From positions 11,941,187 to 12,005,186 of the forward strand of contig NC_088206.1 of assembly GCF_037126465.1 (NCBI RefSeq): a stretch of 64,000 nt of DNA, read 5' to 3'. Made by a program: the position numbers and the translations under genes. Numbering within the stretch: the first letter of the stretch is position 1; each line of letters opens with the position of its first letter. The notes beneath the pieces are model-generated. The model saw only the letters and a list, made by a program, of their open reading frames with translations, did not search any database and was not told where the DNA came from. Shown one piece after another: positions 35,071 through 45,782 of this stretch. Source of the stretch: Ornithodoros turicata. Taxonomy: Eukaryota > Arthropoda > Arachnida > Ixodida > Argasidae.

Positions 35071-35743
35071 CTGTCCCAACAACCTTGTGACGTCCGCCGA
35101 AGAGCGGCGGCGCGTGCTGACATCATCAGTGAAACCGAAACCGGATGTTAGATTTTCTTGCTGATTTCAAAAACTACGACGATGAAATTTTACATTCGAC
35201 ATATACGTGCGACTTACCGTCGAATGCAACTCTAATCTCAATACCAGTCGACGCCTCCATAACCAGCTCCTCTAAAAGTTTGTTTTATAGAAGTACTACG
35301 TGGCATCGCCTTTCGTCGTCGATATCCTTTTATGGTGGAACTTCCTTCGTGGGCGTGTAGGGACCTCACGTAGATTCACTCGCACGTCTGTGTATACTCG
35401 ACGTGCATATGCAAATCTTGAGTGCCGAAGCGACGCCGAAAGTAAGACGACAGTCGCCCTGCAGGTGTTCCGGCGGGCGGTTGATGCCCATGTGGCAGAA
35501 TACGGTTGGCACGGGTTAAAACAAACCCGCCCCGGAAATATGCGAGTCTGCGCATCAAGCTGGTGGTTGCCGCTCAGTGCTGATTCCGCGGTTATACGCT
35601 GTTTACTTTTCGGCGGAACGATTTCCGTCAACGTTCTTGCGTAGCGCATCTTACAAGCACGCAGGTGCATTACACCTCTTCTTTGCACATAGATTAGAAG
35701 GCAGAAGAAATAGCCGATGTCAAGTTGCCGGTGGTGAGTAAAT
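35071..35743. other. No recognised gene
   Basis: Overlapping frames on both strands (up to 130 codons, 35296-35688) lack any motif. Confidence 0.4.
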
Positions 35744-35892
35744 CAAAGATTGATATTAAACGGTAGGAGCAACTTATTTATTTACACACGTACAATACTT
35801 TCGTACCTGAAGAAGTGCAGTCTCGTGCACGAAAGTATTGTTTACCACGTGTAAATAAATAAGATGCTCCTACCGTTTGGTATCACCCTTTG
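35744..35892. repeat. 149-bp hairpin repeat
   Basis: The arm AACGGTAGGAGCA, CTTATTTATTTACACACGT and CAATACTTTCGT is mirrored by its complement. The loop region holds CCTGAAGAAGTGCAGTC...GTGCACGAAAG. That loop phrase resembles the end region of Penelope-like retroelements (weak inference). Confidence 0.75.
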
Positions 35893-36650
35893 GTTCACAT
35901 AGATTAGATTAGAATTAGAGAAGAAAAATATGGAGATGGTGGGACGTAAATTTATTTATTTATTTAATTATTTAACAAATACTGCTGGCTCCTCTTGGAG
36001 CCTTTGCAGGAGCGGGAATAACATTCACGTATCATAGTCAATTAATCTGAGTACAACAACACTCACAAACCTTACACGAACTAATACATAATGTACGTCA
36101 CAGTGTAACATAGGCACTGCTCGAAGACTATTAGGGTACGTGCCACCTCAAGGGCATCTGGGTTTCCGTGTTTAGCGGTGAAGTAAGAATCTAGTTTCTT
36201 TACAAAAAGTTATGACCCTGAATGGCACATTGTTTGAGGTAAGTCGTTCGAAGTTGAGATTGCTTTTGGAGTATTTGAATGTATCTGTTTTACAAGATAT
36301 TTCCTTTTTACGATATATTTATTTTATTGACAAGGCGTGTCGATCACGTATTGGTAAGTGTTCCTTAAAGTGAATGAAGTTACCATTACTCTGTCTGCGC
36401 AGTATTAAGTAGAAAATTTTTAATATTTCCTTTAAACTGCGAATTTCAATTGAAGCAGGTTTTGCCTTCAAGCTCTAGAGAAATATAAATAGATAGATAT
36501 TGTTGTTTTATTTTTATTCATCTACAACTAAAGCTTGGAACGTTCCAGGGAAATGTAGCTATGCGAATGCATGTTGTCTTTGAGTCTTCTAAATGGTAGA
36601 TAGGCAAACACAACTTATTGAGCACGCAAGGGCCTATAAGCGTAAAAGTC

Positions 36651-36778
36651 AACAAGTAATTCACGAAAAAGCCGATGAGTGCCAGGGGGGTAGCACCCCT
36701 GACCGGTAATCAGGAGGGTCCCGCAGGTTCAACCCCTGTGGCTCTGGCACTCATTGGCTTTTTCGTGAGTTACTTGTT
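36651..36778 (+). ncRNA. tRNA-like sequence inside a 35-bp-arm hairpin (SINE-like)
   Basis: The arms 36651-36685 and 36744-36778 are inverted copies (33 of 35 match: AACAAGTAATTCACG...). The middle 58 bases fold like a tRNA. GTGCCAG/CTGGCAC is the acceptor stem continuing the arms. GGGG-GTAGCA-CCCC is a short D arm. CCTGA-CCGGTAA-TCAGG is an anticodon arm (GGT if canonical, but base 33 is C). GCAGG-TTCAACC-CCTGT is a T arm whose loop lies in a B-box match, GGTTCAACCCC. A plain tRNA gene would not have its acceptor stem extended by 28 bp, so this is more likely a retroposon. Related pieces occur at 17137 and 40565. Confidence 0.7.
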
Positions 36779-36868
36779 CTTAAACTGGTACTTCGATTCA
36801 GTCGTATAGGGCTAAACCTTGAAGCCTAATTTCACCCGCTACTGGACCGCGAAACAGTTTCTGTAGAG

Positions 36869-37291
36869 CAGGGTTGCCGAACGGGGCCACCAATTTCATT
36901 CCAATTCCATTCCTAGAAAGGGAGATTTGTGATACTTCCATTCCTTTCAATTCCTCGTAATGAAAAGATATGGCCAATTCCCACTCCTGGAATGGGCTTG
37001 GCAACCCCATTCCATTCCGTTAATTCCATCAATAAATGAAAAGGGACCGGTAACCGTACTGGCTAGCCCAGCAGCCACCAGGGCGCCCAGACCATTCCAT
37101 TCCAATTCCATTTCAATTTCATTCCATTCCATTCCAATTCCATTCCTGCGAAAGTAAGAACTGCCTACTTCCATTCCCATTCCATTCCTAGATAGTTTCC
37201 GTCATTCCATTCCAATTCCATTCCGAGCTGTGGTAAATCTGGAATCATTCCGGAATCATTCCAACTCCGGAGTGGCAAGGCCGCAACCCTG
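36869..37291. repeat. hAT-type MITE filled with CCATT repeats
   Basis: A 423-bp element starting CAGGGTTGCCGAAC and ending GGCCGCAACCCTG. Its flanks are a perfect 8-bp duplication, CTGTAGAG (36861-36868 and 37292-37299). The interior is dominated by ATTCCATTCCAATTCC-type units. No coding capacity. Same build as 5460-6007 but with unrelated termini and repeat unit. Confidence 0.88.
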
Positions 37292-37299
37292 CTGTAGAG

Positions 37300-38644
37300 A
37301 AATATGGAAATGCGAACATGCATTACAGAAAGTGTTCGGGTTGGATAACGGGTGAAATAAGGACGGATTTTTTTTTTTTTTTTTTGCCGTATAGAGTTGT
37401 ATTCAAGTACGCATTGAAGAAGATTCGTAAATATAACTCACAACTCACTTGTGCAGCACATTGTTTGTGCAGAGAATCAGGTATACAGCCGCAGGGGACG
37501 CAATATATTCCAATATAACCTAAGTAACTCACGAATAAGATACGCATAGATATACGTAAAGAAGCGGGACACAGCACACTAGCAATATACCTACAGGGAT
37601 ACCTATTGGCGTAAACCACCCACACTTTTATTTACTGGATATTTACTACGTAGATACATCATTGCATAATTGATACAGTTATTGTACGAATTGATGAAAT
37701 TGAAATCGTCACTGTCATTCAAAGTGTCCCTCACTTAATTACTGTATTCTGCTCAGGATATTGAATGTGTCAAAGTACACTGTTGTACAGGATAAAACGA
37801 AAAACTTCATTCCTTGAAGGAATAGAATTAATTGATCGAATTAATAAAGCTCCGATTAATCGAGCTACGGGTAGAAAAAGGGGGAAAAAGAGTAGGGCTA
37901 TGCACCTCATCAATAAAAGCAGTGTTTCTACAAAAGTGGACTAGCGATCCCCGTTTATTGACTCTGCAACATCTTCTCAACGCCCCGAAATATGCCCTGC
38001 GCCCGCCCGCGGTGAGAAACACCATAGAAAGTTATTATTTTAGATTACATCAGCGAATCAGTCAAGTAAAACATAGATTGCGCAGCGACGAGACTGCAGC
38101 AAAAAATAGACGGATTGATTGGGCAGAGTATCACATTCTATAATTTGCTTTCGGAATCTACATCTAACCGGTTTTGTTACTGCTGAGGCACAGCAATATT
38201 TATCATAATCTATCATCCTTGTTCTTGTGTCTTCTTTTCTTTCTTTTTTCTGTTTCTGACTCGCGTGACTCGACAAATAATTGAGTAACTGTCATAATCG
38301 TTCTTGTTGTGAGAAAGAACATTTGTAGTGCAAGTTGGTCGTGAAGGTCGTTTTCTTTTACTTCCTTGGTTTAATTTGGTAAAAAAAAAATGAAATAAAG
38401 ATACATTAAAACGGAAGGCCGGCTACTCCACCTCTCGTAACTGGGAAAGGCTTTACCGTTTTATCTCGTGATCGAACATGTGTGTGTTTTTTATATTTTT
38501 ATCTTGGCGTTAAATAGACTGTCTAAACAGTTCTCACACTTTTGGAGGGATCACATTGATGATTGAGGAAGTTGTTTCCTGAATAAAATCCATATTGGTG
38601 GATCCTTTGGAAGTACGTTCGCATAAGCCTTTGGTTCATTCTCC
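37300..38644. other. No recognised gene
   Basis: T-run at 37369-37385. A phrase AAGTAACTCACGAA at 37521 matches the arm of the 36651 hairpin but stands alone. Confidence 0.45.
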
Positions 38645-38785
38645 TGAGCCCGTGTCTGTAATGGAAACGACTCCTAAGAATTACGTCGTGTACGAGTATT
38701 GTTTGTTGTGATATAGACCTCGTTTTGTGGAAGGGGGGGGGGGTGTTACACGCCGTTGGCAGATAACGCATTCGAGAGACATGGG
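38645..38785. repeat. Dispersed repeat, copy 2
   Basis: Same blocks and order as 33652-33830 with a shorter G-run (38732-38741). Confidence 0.75.
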
Positions 38786-39030
38786 GACATTGCGCTGTTC
38801 ATTCAGTTGTTCAACATTCATTTCTTGCTTGTTTCTTCGATTGCTTGTTTTGGTTCCTCATTTCTCTTTTGCTTCTTCTTTTTTTTTTCCTTCTTTTCTT
38901 TCCTCCTTTCTCTCTCTCTCTCTCTCTTTTGCTTCTTTTTTTTTTTTTGTTCCTTCTTTATCTGCCGATATTTCGAACTGGTTTTCTGCCATAACGTGCC
39001 ACTTCGACGCTCGTATCATAATTTCACAAC

Positions 39031-39258
39031 AACTGAAGGCGTGTCTGGGGTTTTCCCTGGGTTTTCCGGCAGACTTTCCTGGCGAATGTCGGCACAGTTC
39101 CCCCTTGAAGTCAGGCCCAGGACGCGTACTTACCCCCTGTCCCCCACTCCTTCCTGCTGTCCTCTCTCCATCTCTCCACTTCTGAATGCCGCTCATAGCC
39201 ACAGTTGCTTCGCGGCGCTAGCACTGAATTATATCTATAAAAAAAAAACTGAAGGCGT
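39031..39258 (+). mobile_element. Ruka-like SINE, copy E, 5'-truncated with perfect 12-bp target duplication
   Basis: AACTGAAGGCGT at 39031-39042 and 39247-39258 brackets a copy lacking its whole tRNA head. It starts at GTCTGGGGTTTTCCCTGGG and ends ATATCTATAAAAAA. Exact TSDs suggest a young insertion. The missing head means it cannot be transcribed from its own promoter. Confidence 0.9.
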
Positions 39259-40056
39259 TCCAGAGTAGGTGCGTCATGTTCGTGCTTGGCAGAGTAGTTC
39301 TTTCCAGAGTACTAGATTGATTTTAAGTACTTCCTTCAGCCATTGGAGAACGAATGACGGAGCCGTGATCGTCACTGCCCTCCCCCTCCACCATCCCTCA
39401 CCAGCCCTCCCCCCGAATACAGGGAGGACAGCCGTCTCAACGGTGAACAGCTCTTCTTGGTCCATAGGGCGACACTTCTCTGTATACTCATTCCTCGCTC
39501 ATTCAGCGCTACAACCCATCAACTTCATAGCCCACCAGCTTCATTACCCATCATCAACTGCAATTTCAAAGCACATCATTCCGCTTCAAATTCAATATCA
39601 TATGGTATCTTAGCCCGTCAATATCACATCATTCGTCTCCATTATGTCTTGGTGAATGATGTTCATAATGACCATCATGAGTGAATTTGCCTACTTCTTT
39701 TGTTCATCATGTGTGCGTGAGTGCAAAGGAAAACATGAGGATATACTCTGTGACACAAACATGAGGACAACAGCCATACGCGTGCCATCTGTTCATCTGG
39801 AGCACAGCCTCTGGAAGTTAGCGAAGGACAAGTGACGTCTATTCGTTTCCGTTTCATCGGTACCGAGGTGTTTTCTGTGGCGGTGAGGCGGTGTATACGA
39901 GGGGTGTTCAAGTCAGACCGGGACTTTCTGTCTCCTGAGTGTACAAATGGCTCGCGCTACTTCTTTTTCGTCATTTTCACACGCGACAGGCCTCCGCGTT
40001 CACCACGTGGTGGTCCAAAGTTTGTGCAAAACAGAAGACACGTGCTGGACAAGATT

Positions 40057-41221
40057 GCCGACAACGAGGTGAGCGCGCACATCGAACAGCGAATTGTCAT
40101 GAAGTTTCTCGTGAATGAAGGCGTAAAGTCATCTGAAATTCACAGAAGACTTCAGGATCAGTATGGCCACGATACACTTAGCCGCGGCGAAGCGTTTGAG
40201 TGGTTCAAACGGTTCAGAGACGGCCGTACATCAGTGCAGGACGATCCCGGTCGGGGCGGCTCAGAGCCCAGTGTCAGAGTTCCTGAGAACATCCAACTTG
40301 TGGAGCGCCCGATCCTCAAGGACCGACGGATAACATGTCTCGAACTGGCTCGAAAGACGAAAGACCTTTCTGTGGGAACGTTGAACACTATCATTCATGA
40401 ACACCTCCAGTTTCGGAAAGTTAGTGCCCGTTGGGTCCCGAGGCAGCTCTCCGTGTTTGACCGGCAGAGAAGACTGGAAATCTTCCAAGAGCTAAGGTAC
40501 CGTTTCGACACTGAAGGACAGCCGTTCCTTGATCGGATCATCACGTGCGATGAAACGTGGGTGCTCCGAATGCAACAACTCATGGAAAAGAGGCGCTGAC
40601 GCCAGGAATCGAACCTGGGTCTTCTGATTTCCGTTCAGATATGATGAAACATGGGTGCACCATTTTACTCCTGAGTCTAAACGCGCATCAAAAAAGTGGA
40701 AGCATCCGGGCTCGCAGGCTCCCAAGAAGTTCCGAAGCACCCCGTCTGCGGGTAAGGTCATGGCCACGGTTTTCTGGGACAAGGCTGGCGTTATTCGTGT
40801 TGATTTTCTTCCCAGTGGTACCACCATCAATAGTGCATATTACTACCAGGTTCTCAGGGATGTGTATAAGGCGTTGAAGCAAAAGCGGCCGGGCCTCATC
40901 ACCAAAGGAGTCCTCCTCATACAGGACAATGCACGCCCGCATACCGCGTATCGCACGACACGCACCTTACAGGAACTTGGCTGGGAGTTGCTGCCACATC
41001 CCCCTTACAGTCCAGACCTCGCCCCCAGCGATTTCCATCTCTTCGGGCCACTGAAGGCGTTCCTTGGGGGCCGCCACTTCAGCTGCGACGACGAGGTCAA
41101 GAATGCGGTCCGATCATGACTGCTACGCGCCGGTAAGGATTTCTACGCTGCTGGCATTCAAGCCCTCGTGAAAAGCTGGGACAAGTCCATTAGTGCGGCT
41201 GGAGATTACGTTGAAAAATAA
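40057..41221 (+). pseudogene. Mariner transposase (DD34D), broken
   Basis: The N-terminal HTH part (MKFLVNEGVKSSEIHRRL, GEAFEWFKRFRDGRTSVQDD) and second helix-turn-helix (RITCLELARKTKDLS) are followed by WVPRQLS and the catalytic motifs TCDETWV, IQDNARPHTA and YSPDLAPSD. There are 34 residues between the last two catalytic Asp: DD34D, the mariner signature. Two breaks are visible. A tRNA-like insert after codon TCDETWV (40565-40658) shifts the frame. A TGA at 41117-41119 stands where the family has Trp before the LLRAGKDFYAAG motif. The gene ends at TAA 41219-41221. The exact start is unclear. It cuts and pastes the element at TA sites. Confidence 0.9.
40565..40658 (-). mobile_element. Tiny tRNA-derived SINE insert with 16-bp target duplication
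   Basis: The mariner sequence GATGAAACGTGGGTGC (40549-40564) is repeated as GATGAAACATGGGTGC (40643-40658). The 78 bases between read, on the minus strand, TCTGAACGGAAATCAGA (anticodon-arm-like), then CCCAGGTTCGATTCCTGG (T arm with a B-box match), then TCTTTTCCATGAGTTGTTGC. The order and the tail match the right half of 36651-36778 (TGACCGGTAATCAG ... GCTTTTTCGTGAGTTACTTG). It looks like a 5'-truncated copy of the same family. Confidence 0.75.
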
Positions 41222-41536
41222 AACTAATTTCTCGCCTGTAAGTTCATTTTACTTTTGCGAAAAATTAAAAGTCCCGGTTTGACTTGAACACCCCTCGTAT
41301 CTTGAACTATGGGGCATTCACGCGTCTTCATGGAATGGTTTCGTGTAAAACTCTGCCGACGTTTGTCTGATAGCTGAGGAATGCAGACGGAAAATGTCCG
41401 ATGCTACCGCGCGCACCGTCGAAACTAAAGGTCTAGAATATTGCGGCATCAGGTTGTCGTACCATTATTAGGAGTGAGCGAAAGCGTGGATAGACGATAA
41501 CTGAAAATTATTTGGAGGTACAGCCCTTGCGTGCCT

Positions 41537-41717
41537 ACAGTTGGCGATACAAGGTTTTGTGGGCTATTTTTGAAGCGTGATGTTTGCAAGCTAACGCTTG
41601 TCCCATCCTACAGTTGGCGTTACAAGGTCATGGGTTTGCCACAGGTGGCGCTTTATTTTTGAAGCGTGACGTGGGCAAGCTAACGCTTGTCCCATCCTAC
41701 AGTTGGCGATACAAGGT
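41537..41717 (+). repeat. Short tandem repeat, 2 and a bit units
   Basis: Units start ACAGTTGGCGATACAAGGT at 41537, 41610 and 41699 (73 and 89 bp, then a partial). Each unit holds TTTTTGAAGCGTGA and GCAAGCTAACGCTTGTCCC; unit 1 lacks about 16 bp present in unit 2. It is followed by a hairpin, CAGCACCGCTTGCGGTGCTG (41727-41746), whose surrounding text recurs at 44094-44140. Confidence 0.8.
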
Positions 41718-41984
41718 CGTCGGGGCAGCACCGCTTGCGGTGCTGTTTCGGGAAGATCTCTTCTTGAACTTTCAAGAATCGCATAGCTTCAGTGCTTGCA
41801 AACGTGCACCGTGAAAGGGAAAGGAATACAAGGGGAAAGGTCGTTTTCAAGGCATAGGCATGCCACCCTCGTGTATATAGTCGGCGATTGATTTTCATGT
41901 GTGACACTTAAGTAATCACTGTGAATAAAACATTTTCAGAAAAAAAATAACGGCCCGCCTTCCAATTGATGCCGATACACTCTC

Positions 41985-43560
41985 TCTCACGATAATGAAC
42001 GATAACAAGGCATTTGATCGTGTGCGACACGCATATCGAGGGCATGCGGGTTCGCCATTGCTTGGGTCAGGTATATGGAAACGTTGTATAGGGGCGGTAG
42101 AAGCGTTGTCTCTTTCGCTGGTGGCCTGTCGTCCCCCTTTGATGTAACTTGTGGGGTCCGTGAAGGATGTCCTCTGTCTCCCGCCTTGTTCGCCATTGTC
42201 ATCAACCCTCTACTCGAGAGACTGCGCTCGCTTTCTGTCACATTGGTACTGCCCAATGGATTCCCTTCACCTGTTTTTGCGTTCGCGGACGACATCTCTG
42301 TGATCCTTTCTCGCGAGTGTTCCCTACCTGTTTTGAAGGCGTTTGAAGATTACGGAGCTGTTTCAGGGGCAAGACTGAATAGATCAAAAAGTGCAGCACT
42401 GTTTTTGAACCTCCAGCCTTCCTGCGGGCTCCTTTCCGTGTTCCAGTGAGGCCAGACGTTAACATTCTTGGTGTGACTTTTGATTGCACTGGCATATCTA
42501 GTGTAAATTGGCCTAATGTGTTTAATCGTTGCAGAGCTGTCCTGCGGCAGCTTAAGTTCGTTGATTTGCCCATCACTTTTTGCGCTCACCTGCTAGTGGC
42601 CTGATACTACAGTAGCTTGTGGTTCCTATAGGAGTCGTTGCCACGTCGCCACCACTAATTCGTACTGCCAGACACGCGTTCCGTTTTCTCTGGGGCGGTT
42701 CAGTGGAGTGGGGCGCGAGGTCCCGCGTGCTCGACAAGTGCCTTGCACTTCAGTCGCGCGTTTATTTCGAGACATTGCACACTCCCGAACACCCAGCGTG
42801 CGCATTAGTGCAGTACTCTCTAGGGTGTGCCACCAGGTGATTCGTTGAGAGCCCTATGTTTCGGCCTAGGTCCGAAGTCCTGCCTCATCAATACAGTGCC
42901 TGTGTTGATGTTGTAAGACGTTTACGACTTCAGCTTCCTGACGCTGACATCCAGTTATGGACTGTCAGCGATTTTTATACAGCCATCAGGGAGTTGCAGT
43001 CCGGTCCCCCAGTCCTTTCGGTGCCGACGAAGCTGTCTTGGCGTCAAATCACTGCGGGCTGGCTAGATGCCCGCCGCGCCAGTCTTAGTGGAAGCTAGCC
43101 CACGATGTTCTTCCTCTTCGCGAGCGATTGCGCCTCTTTTATATATCTCGTTCTAGGGTTTGCCCGTCTTGCGGGATGTGTGAAACGGCCGAGCACTGTT
43201 TTAGGCGTTGCCACGTTCCTCTTTTGTTGTGGCACAGGTTAACGCAAGTATTTGAGCTCTCGACTATCTTCGGGGTCACCGTGCGGTTCCTAGAACCGTT
43301 GCCGGTTCCGCGCACTTAGCGGAAACAATTAGCTTTGTTAATTACGGAGATAAACTTTCAAATTTGGATCCGACGTTGCCGGCAGGCTTTCGGTGGCCTA
43401 GACTTCGGAGACGCAGCTATATTTCGGGCTGTCAGGGCAGCTCTTCGTAGGCACATCGCCCGTGAGGAAGTACTGCATGTACGGTCTTCTGGAGTGCTCT
43501 CGCCACTGGCTGACGTCTACTCGACTTTTCGGTCACGTTCAGGGTGAGTGGCGAGTCATG
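41985..43560 (+). pseudogene. LINE reverse transcriptase remnant (L1/Tx1-like)
   Basis: Motifs in order across several frames: DNKAFDRVRHA (RT motif A), METLYRGGRS, CGVREGCPLSPALFAIVINP (motif B), FAFADDISVILS (catalytic DD), GAVSGARLNRSKSAALF, NILGVTFD. Then a C-terminal part LSWRQITAGWLDARRASL, the zinc knuckle CPSCGMCETAEHCFRRC and the tail EINFQIWIRRCRQAFGG. The endonuclease and the RT start are missing (5'-truncated at about 41985). At least five frame breaks. The clade call rests on the KAFDRV/GVRxGCPLSP style and is tentative. Confidence 0.85.
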
Positions 43561-43659
43561 TTCTAGCCATCTTGCTAGGACTGTACTGTACTGTCCTCCG
43601 TAGCGACTCTCCCGTGTTTGGATTGTTCGCATTTTATGGGTAGTACGAAAAGCAAATTC

Positions 43660-44093
43660 TCCTAGAGAGTGATGTTATCTAGCTTGTGGGATTGTAACGT
43701 GCAGTTAGTGTCAGTGCAAAGGGGACTACCTCCATAGGTAGTTCGCCTGCTTGATGGCAATACACACGATAACGAACTATAACGAAGAACGTTGTTTTAG
43801 AACTTGTCTCAGTTGTTGACTCAAGGATAGAAATAGGCAAGATATGGATAACAAGCGGGCTAAATGGTTAGGGAACGTTTAGGAAGATGAGTACACAATC
43901 ATCTGTGGCTCATCTCATAGAGTCAACAATGCAAGAACGATATATGCTCTGGTCTCGCTTCAAATCCGCGTAAGCGATGGAGGGGGGCAAATGGGAGCCG
44001 GTCCCTCATATACCGGAGAGGGGCCTTCTGATAACGCCGTCCGCCCCCAGGTGGGCCGTGTCTTTAAATGCGCGGCCATAAAACGGTCGTCGG
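43660..44093. other. Spacer with one copy of the GTAGTTCGCC repeat
   Basis: GGGGACTACCTCCATAGG then GTAGTTCGCCTGCTTGATGG at 43722-43760 belongs to the repeat family clustered at 26-27 kb. Nothing else recognised. Confidence 0.5.
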
Positions 44094-44487
44094 GGCAGTA
44101 TCGCTTGCGGTGCTGTTCCGGTAAGATCTTTTCTTAGAACGATATATAGAACGACTGCGTGAACGTTCGCACCGTTTTCAGATATGTCGCACGGACGGTT
44201 GTCTGTCTTGTCACTCTGGCATATCTGAGACTGCAGAACATTGTTTTTTGCGATGCCATCTTCCACTTTTACTGTGGAGTAGGGTGGCGCAAATATTTAG
44301 GCTCCCAGCAGTTGATTGGATCATCGTAAAGTACCTGGAGTACGCGCAGAGCGGAAGCACTTAGCGTTGCTGATCTCGGAAATCAACTTCCAAATTTGGA
44401 ATCGCCGGTGCCGGCTGGCCCTCGGTGGTCCAGATCTTGAGAGCATGGCTGTTTTCCAGGCAGTGAGAGCCGGGCTGCGTGCACATA
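44094..44487 (+). pseudogene. C-terminus of a second L1/Tx1-like LINE, left half
   Basis: SETAEHCFLRCHLPLLLW (zinc knuckle) and LISEINFQIWNRRCRLALGG match the LINE at 43.1-43.4 kb closely (ETAEHCFRRCH, ITEINFQIWIRRCRQAFGG). It continues at 45783 after the mariner. The first ~46 bp (44094-44140) match 41715-41770, a hairpin-bearing phrase, not LINE coding. Confidence 0.75.
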
Positions 44488-45780
44488 CGAAAGTGGTTCC
44501 ATAAGTTTCCGGCCCGACCAACTTTTAATAGTCATAGAGACGAAACAAGTGTATCACGTTTCGACATAGTCACCTTTAACTTCGGTGCAGTTTTGACACC
44601 ATTCAACCAGCATTCTTATACCCTTGAAAAAATAGTCCGAAGTTTTGTCCGCAAAATGCTGGAGAACTGCTTCTTACACCTCACTATCGTTTTGAAATCT
44701 CCGTCCTCTGAGATCCCTCTTCAAGTTTGAGAACAGGAAGTAGTCACTCGGTGCCAAGTCTGGACTGTAGGGTGGGTGGTGGATTTCTTCGAAGCCGCAC
44801 TCCTTCAGTGCAGCCTTGGCAACAGAAGCCGCGTGGACAGAGGCATTGTCCTGGAGCAACCGGACACCTCCACTCAACCTGCCGCGCCTCTTTTCCTTGA
44901 TGGCGTCTCGCAGTCGGTGCAGGAGTGAAGCATAATAAGTCGCATTCAATGTGGTGTTCCTCTCTTTGAAGTCGATGAGGAGGATCCCGTGACAATAAAA
45001 AAAAAAAAAAATGTTGCCATCATCTTCTTTGTGGATTGTGTGACCTTGGCTTTTCTTGGGGGTGCTTCTCCTGGTTTGCGCCATTCCATCGACTCCGTTT
45101 TCGAAAGGAGATCATACTAGAGCACCATAGTCTCATCCCCTGTGACAACTGACTTCAATATTCCTTCTTCGTTCTCCAGAGCTCCAAAAACTCTTTGGCA
45201 CAGACGAAGCGCTGTTGCTTTCGAACTGACGGGAGAAGTCGTGGCACCCATCTCGCACTGACCTTTTTCATGTGAAGGCCCTCGCCGATGATGCGAAAAA
45301 CGGTTGTTTTGGAAAGCCCCAGCTTTTCTGATATTTCCTTCACCTTCAGACGCCTGTCGCTCAGCACTTCCTCCTCGACAAGAGACAAATTTTCTTGTCA
45401 CCACTTCCACTGGACGACCATCGCGTGGATCATCATCAATGGACTCTCGCCCCAGTCGAAACTGCTTAGCCCAGTCTTTTACCGTTGTGTATGACGGAGC
45501 GGCTTCCCTGTACACGTTCTCCAGTCGCGCTTTAATTTCTTTAGGCGAAAGTCCCTGTTTCGTCAAGAATTTTGTCACAGCGCGGTACTCGATTTTTTCC
45601 ATTTTAACTGAAGAGTGCACCCTGGCTGTTTGAAATTCCGCTCTCCAACCGACAAAAGCATGGAGAGGGTTGAGGGTGGTGCTCCGGCCCTCCAACAGAT
45701 AGCACCACGCGTCCTTAATCGCATTTTCAAATTCGCGCGCATTTTCTACCTCGGGCCGGAAACCTATGGAACCACCCTCG
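44488..45780 (-). mobile_element. Mariner transposon 2, inserted in the LINE
   Basis: Inverted ends CGAAAGTGGTTCCATAAG / complement of CGAGGGTGGTTCCATAGG extend through TTTCCGGCCCGA. TA flanks at 44486-44487 and 45781-45782. Length 1293 bp. Removing it joins the LINE codons in frame (...RAHI|IREQ..., matching RRHIAREE of the other LINE copy), so the boundaries are exact. Confidence 0.93.
44554..45602 (-). pseudogene. Mariner transposase 2 (DD34D), broken
   Basis: Starts MEKIEYRAVTKFLTKQGLSP at 45602 (HTH). Then come WAKQFRLGRESIDDDPR, a frameshift near 45390, KVKEISEKLGLSKTTVFRI (second HTH), KKVSARWVPRLL, VTGDETMVL (Trp replaced by Met, then a stop), LLQDNASVHAASV, HHPPYSPDLAPSDYFLF and GVxGDYVET near the end. 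The last two Asp are separated by 34 residues. An expanded A-run (44998-45011) has destroyed the FWDCHG part. At least three lesions, so inactive. Not closely related to mariner 1. Confidence 0.9.
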
Positions 45781-45782
45781 TA

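Larger units (their letters stand above)
39898..41297 (+). mobile_element. Mariner transposon 1 (with a nested insert)
   Basis: Inverted ends CGAGGGGTGTTCAAGTCAGA / complement (one mismatch in about 29), flanked by TA at 39896-39897 and 41298-41299. Total 1400 bp; minus the 94-bp insertion event it is 1306 bp, the usual mariner size. Contains one damaged transposase gene on the plus strand. Confidence 0.92.

Noticed and set aside
37521..37534. Fourth copy of the tRNA-like hairpin family
   Set aside because: Only a 14-bp match to the arm, with no tRNA-like part beside it.
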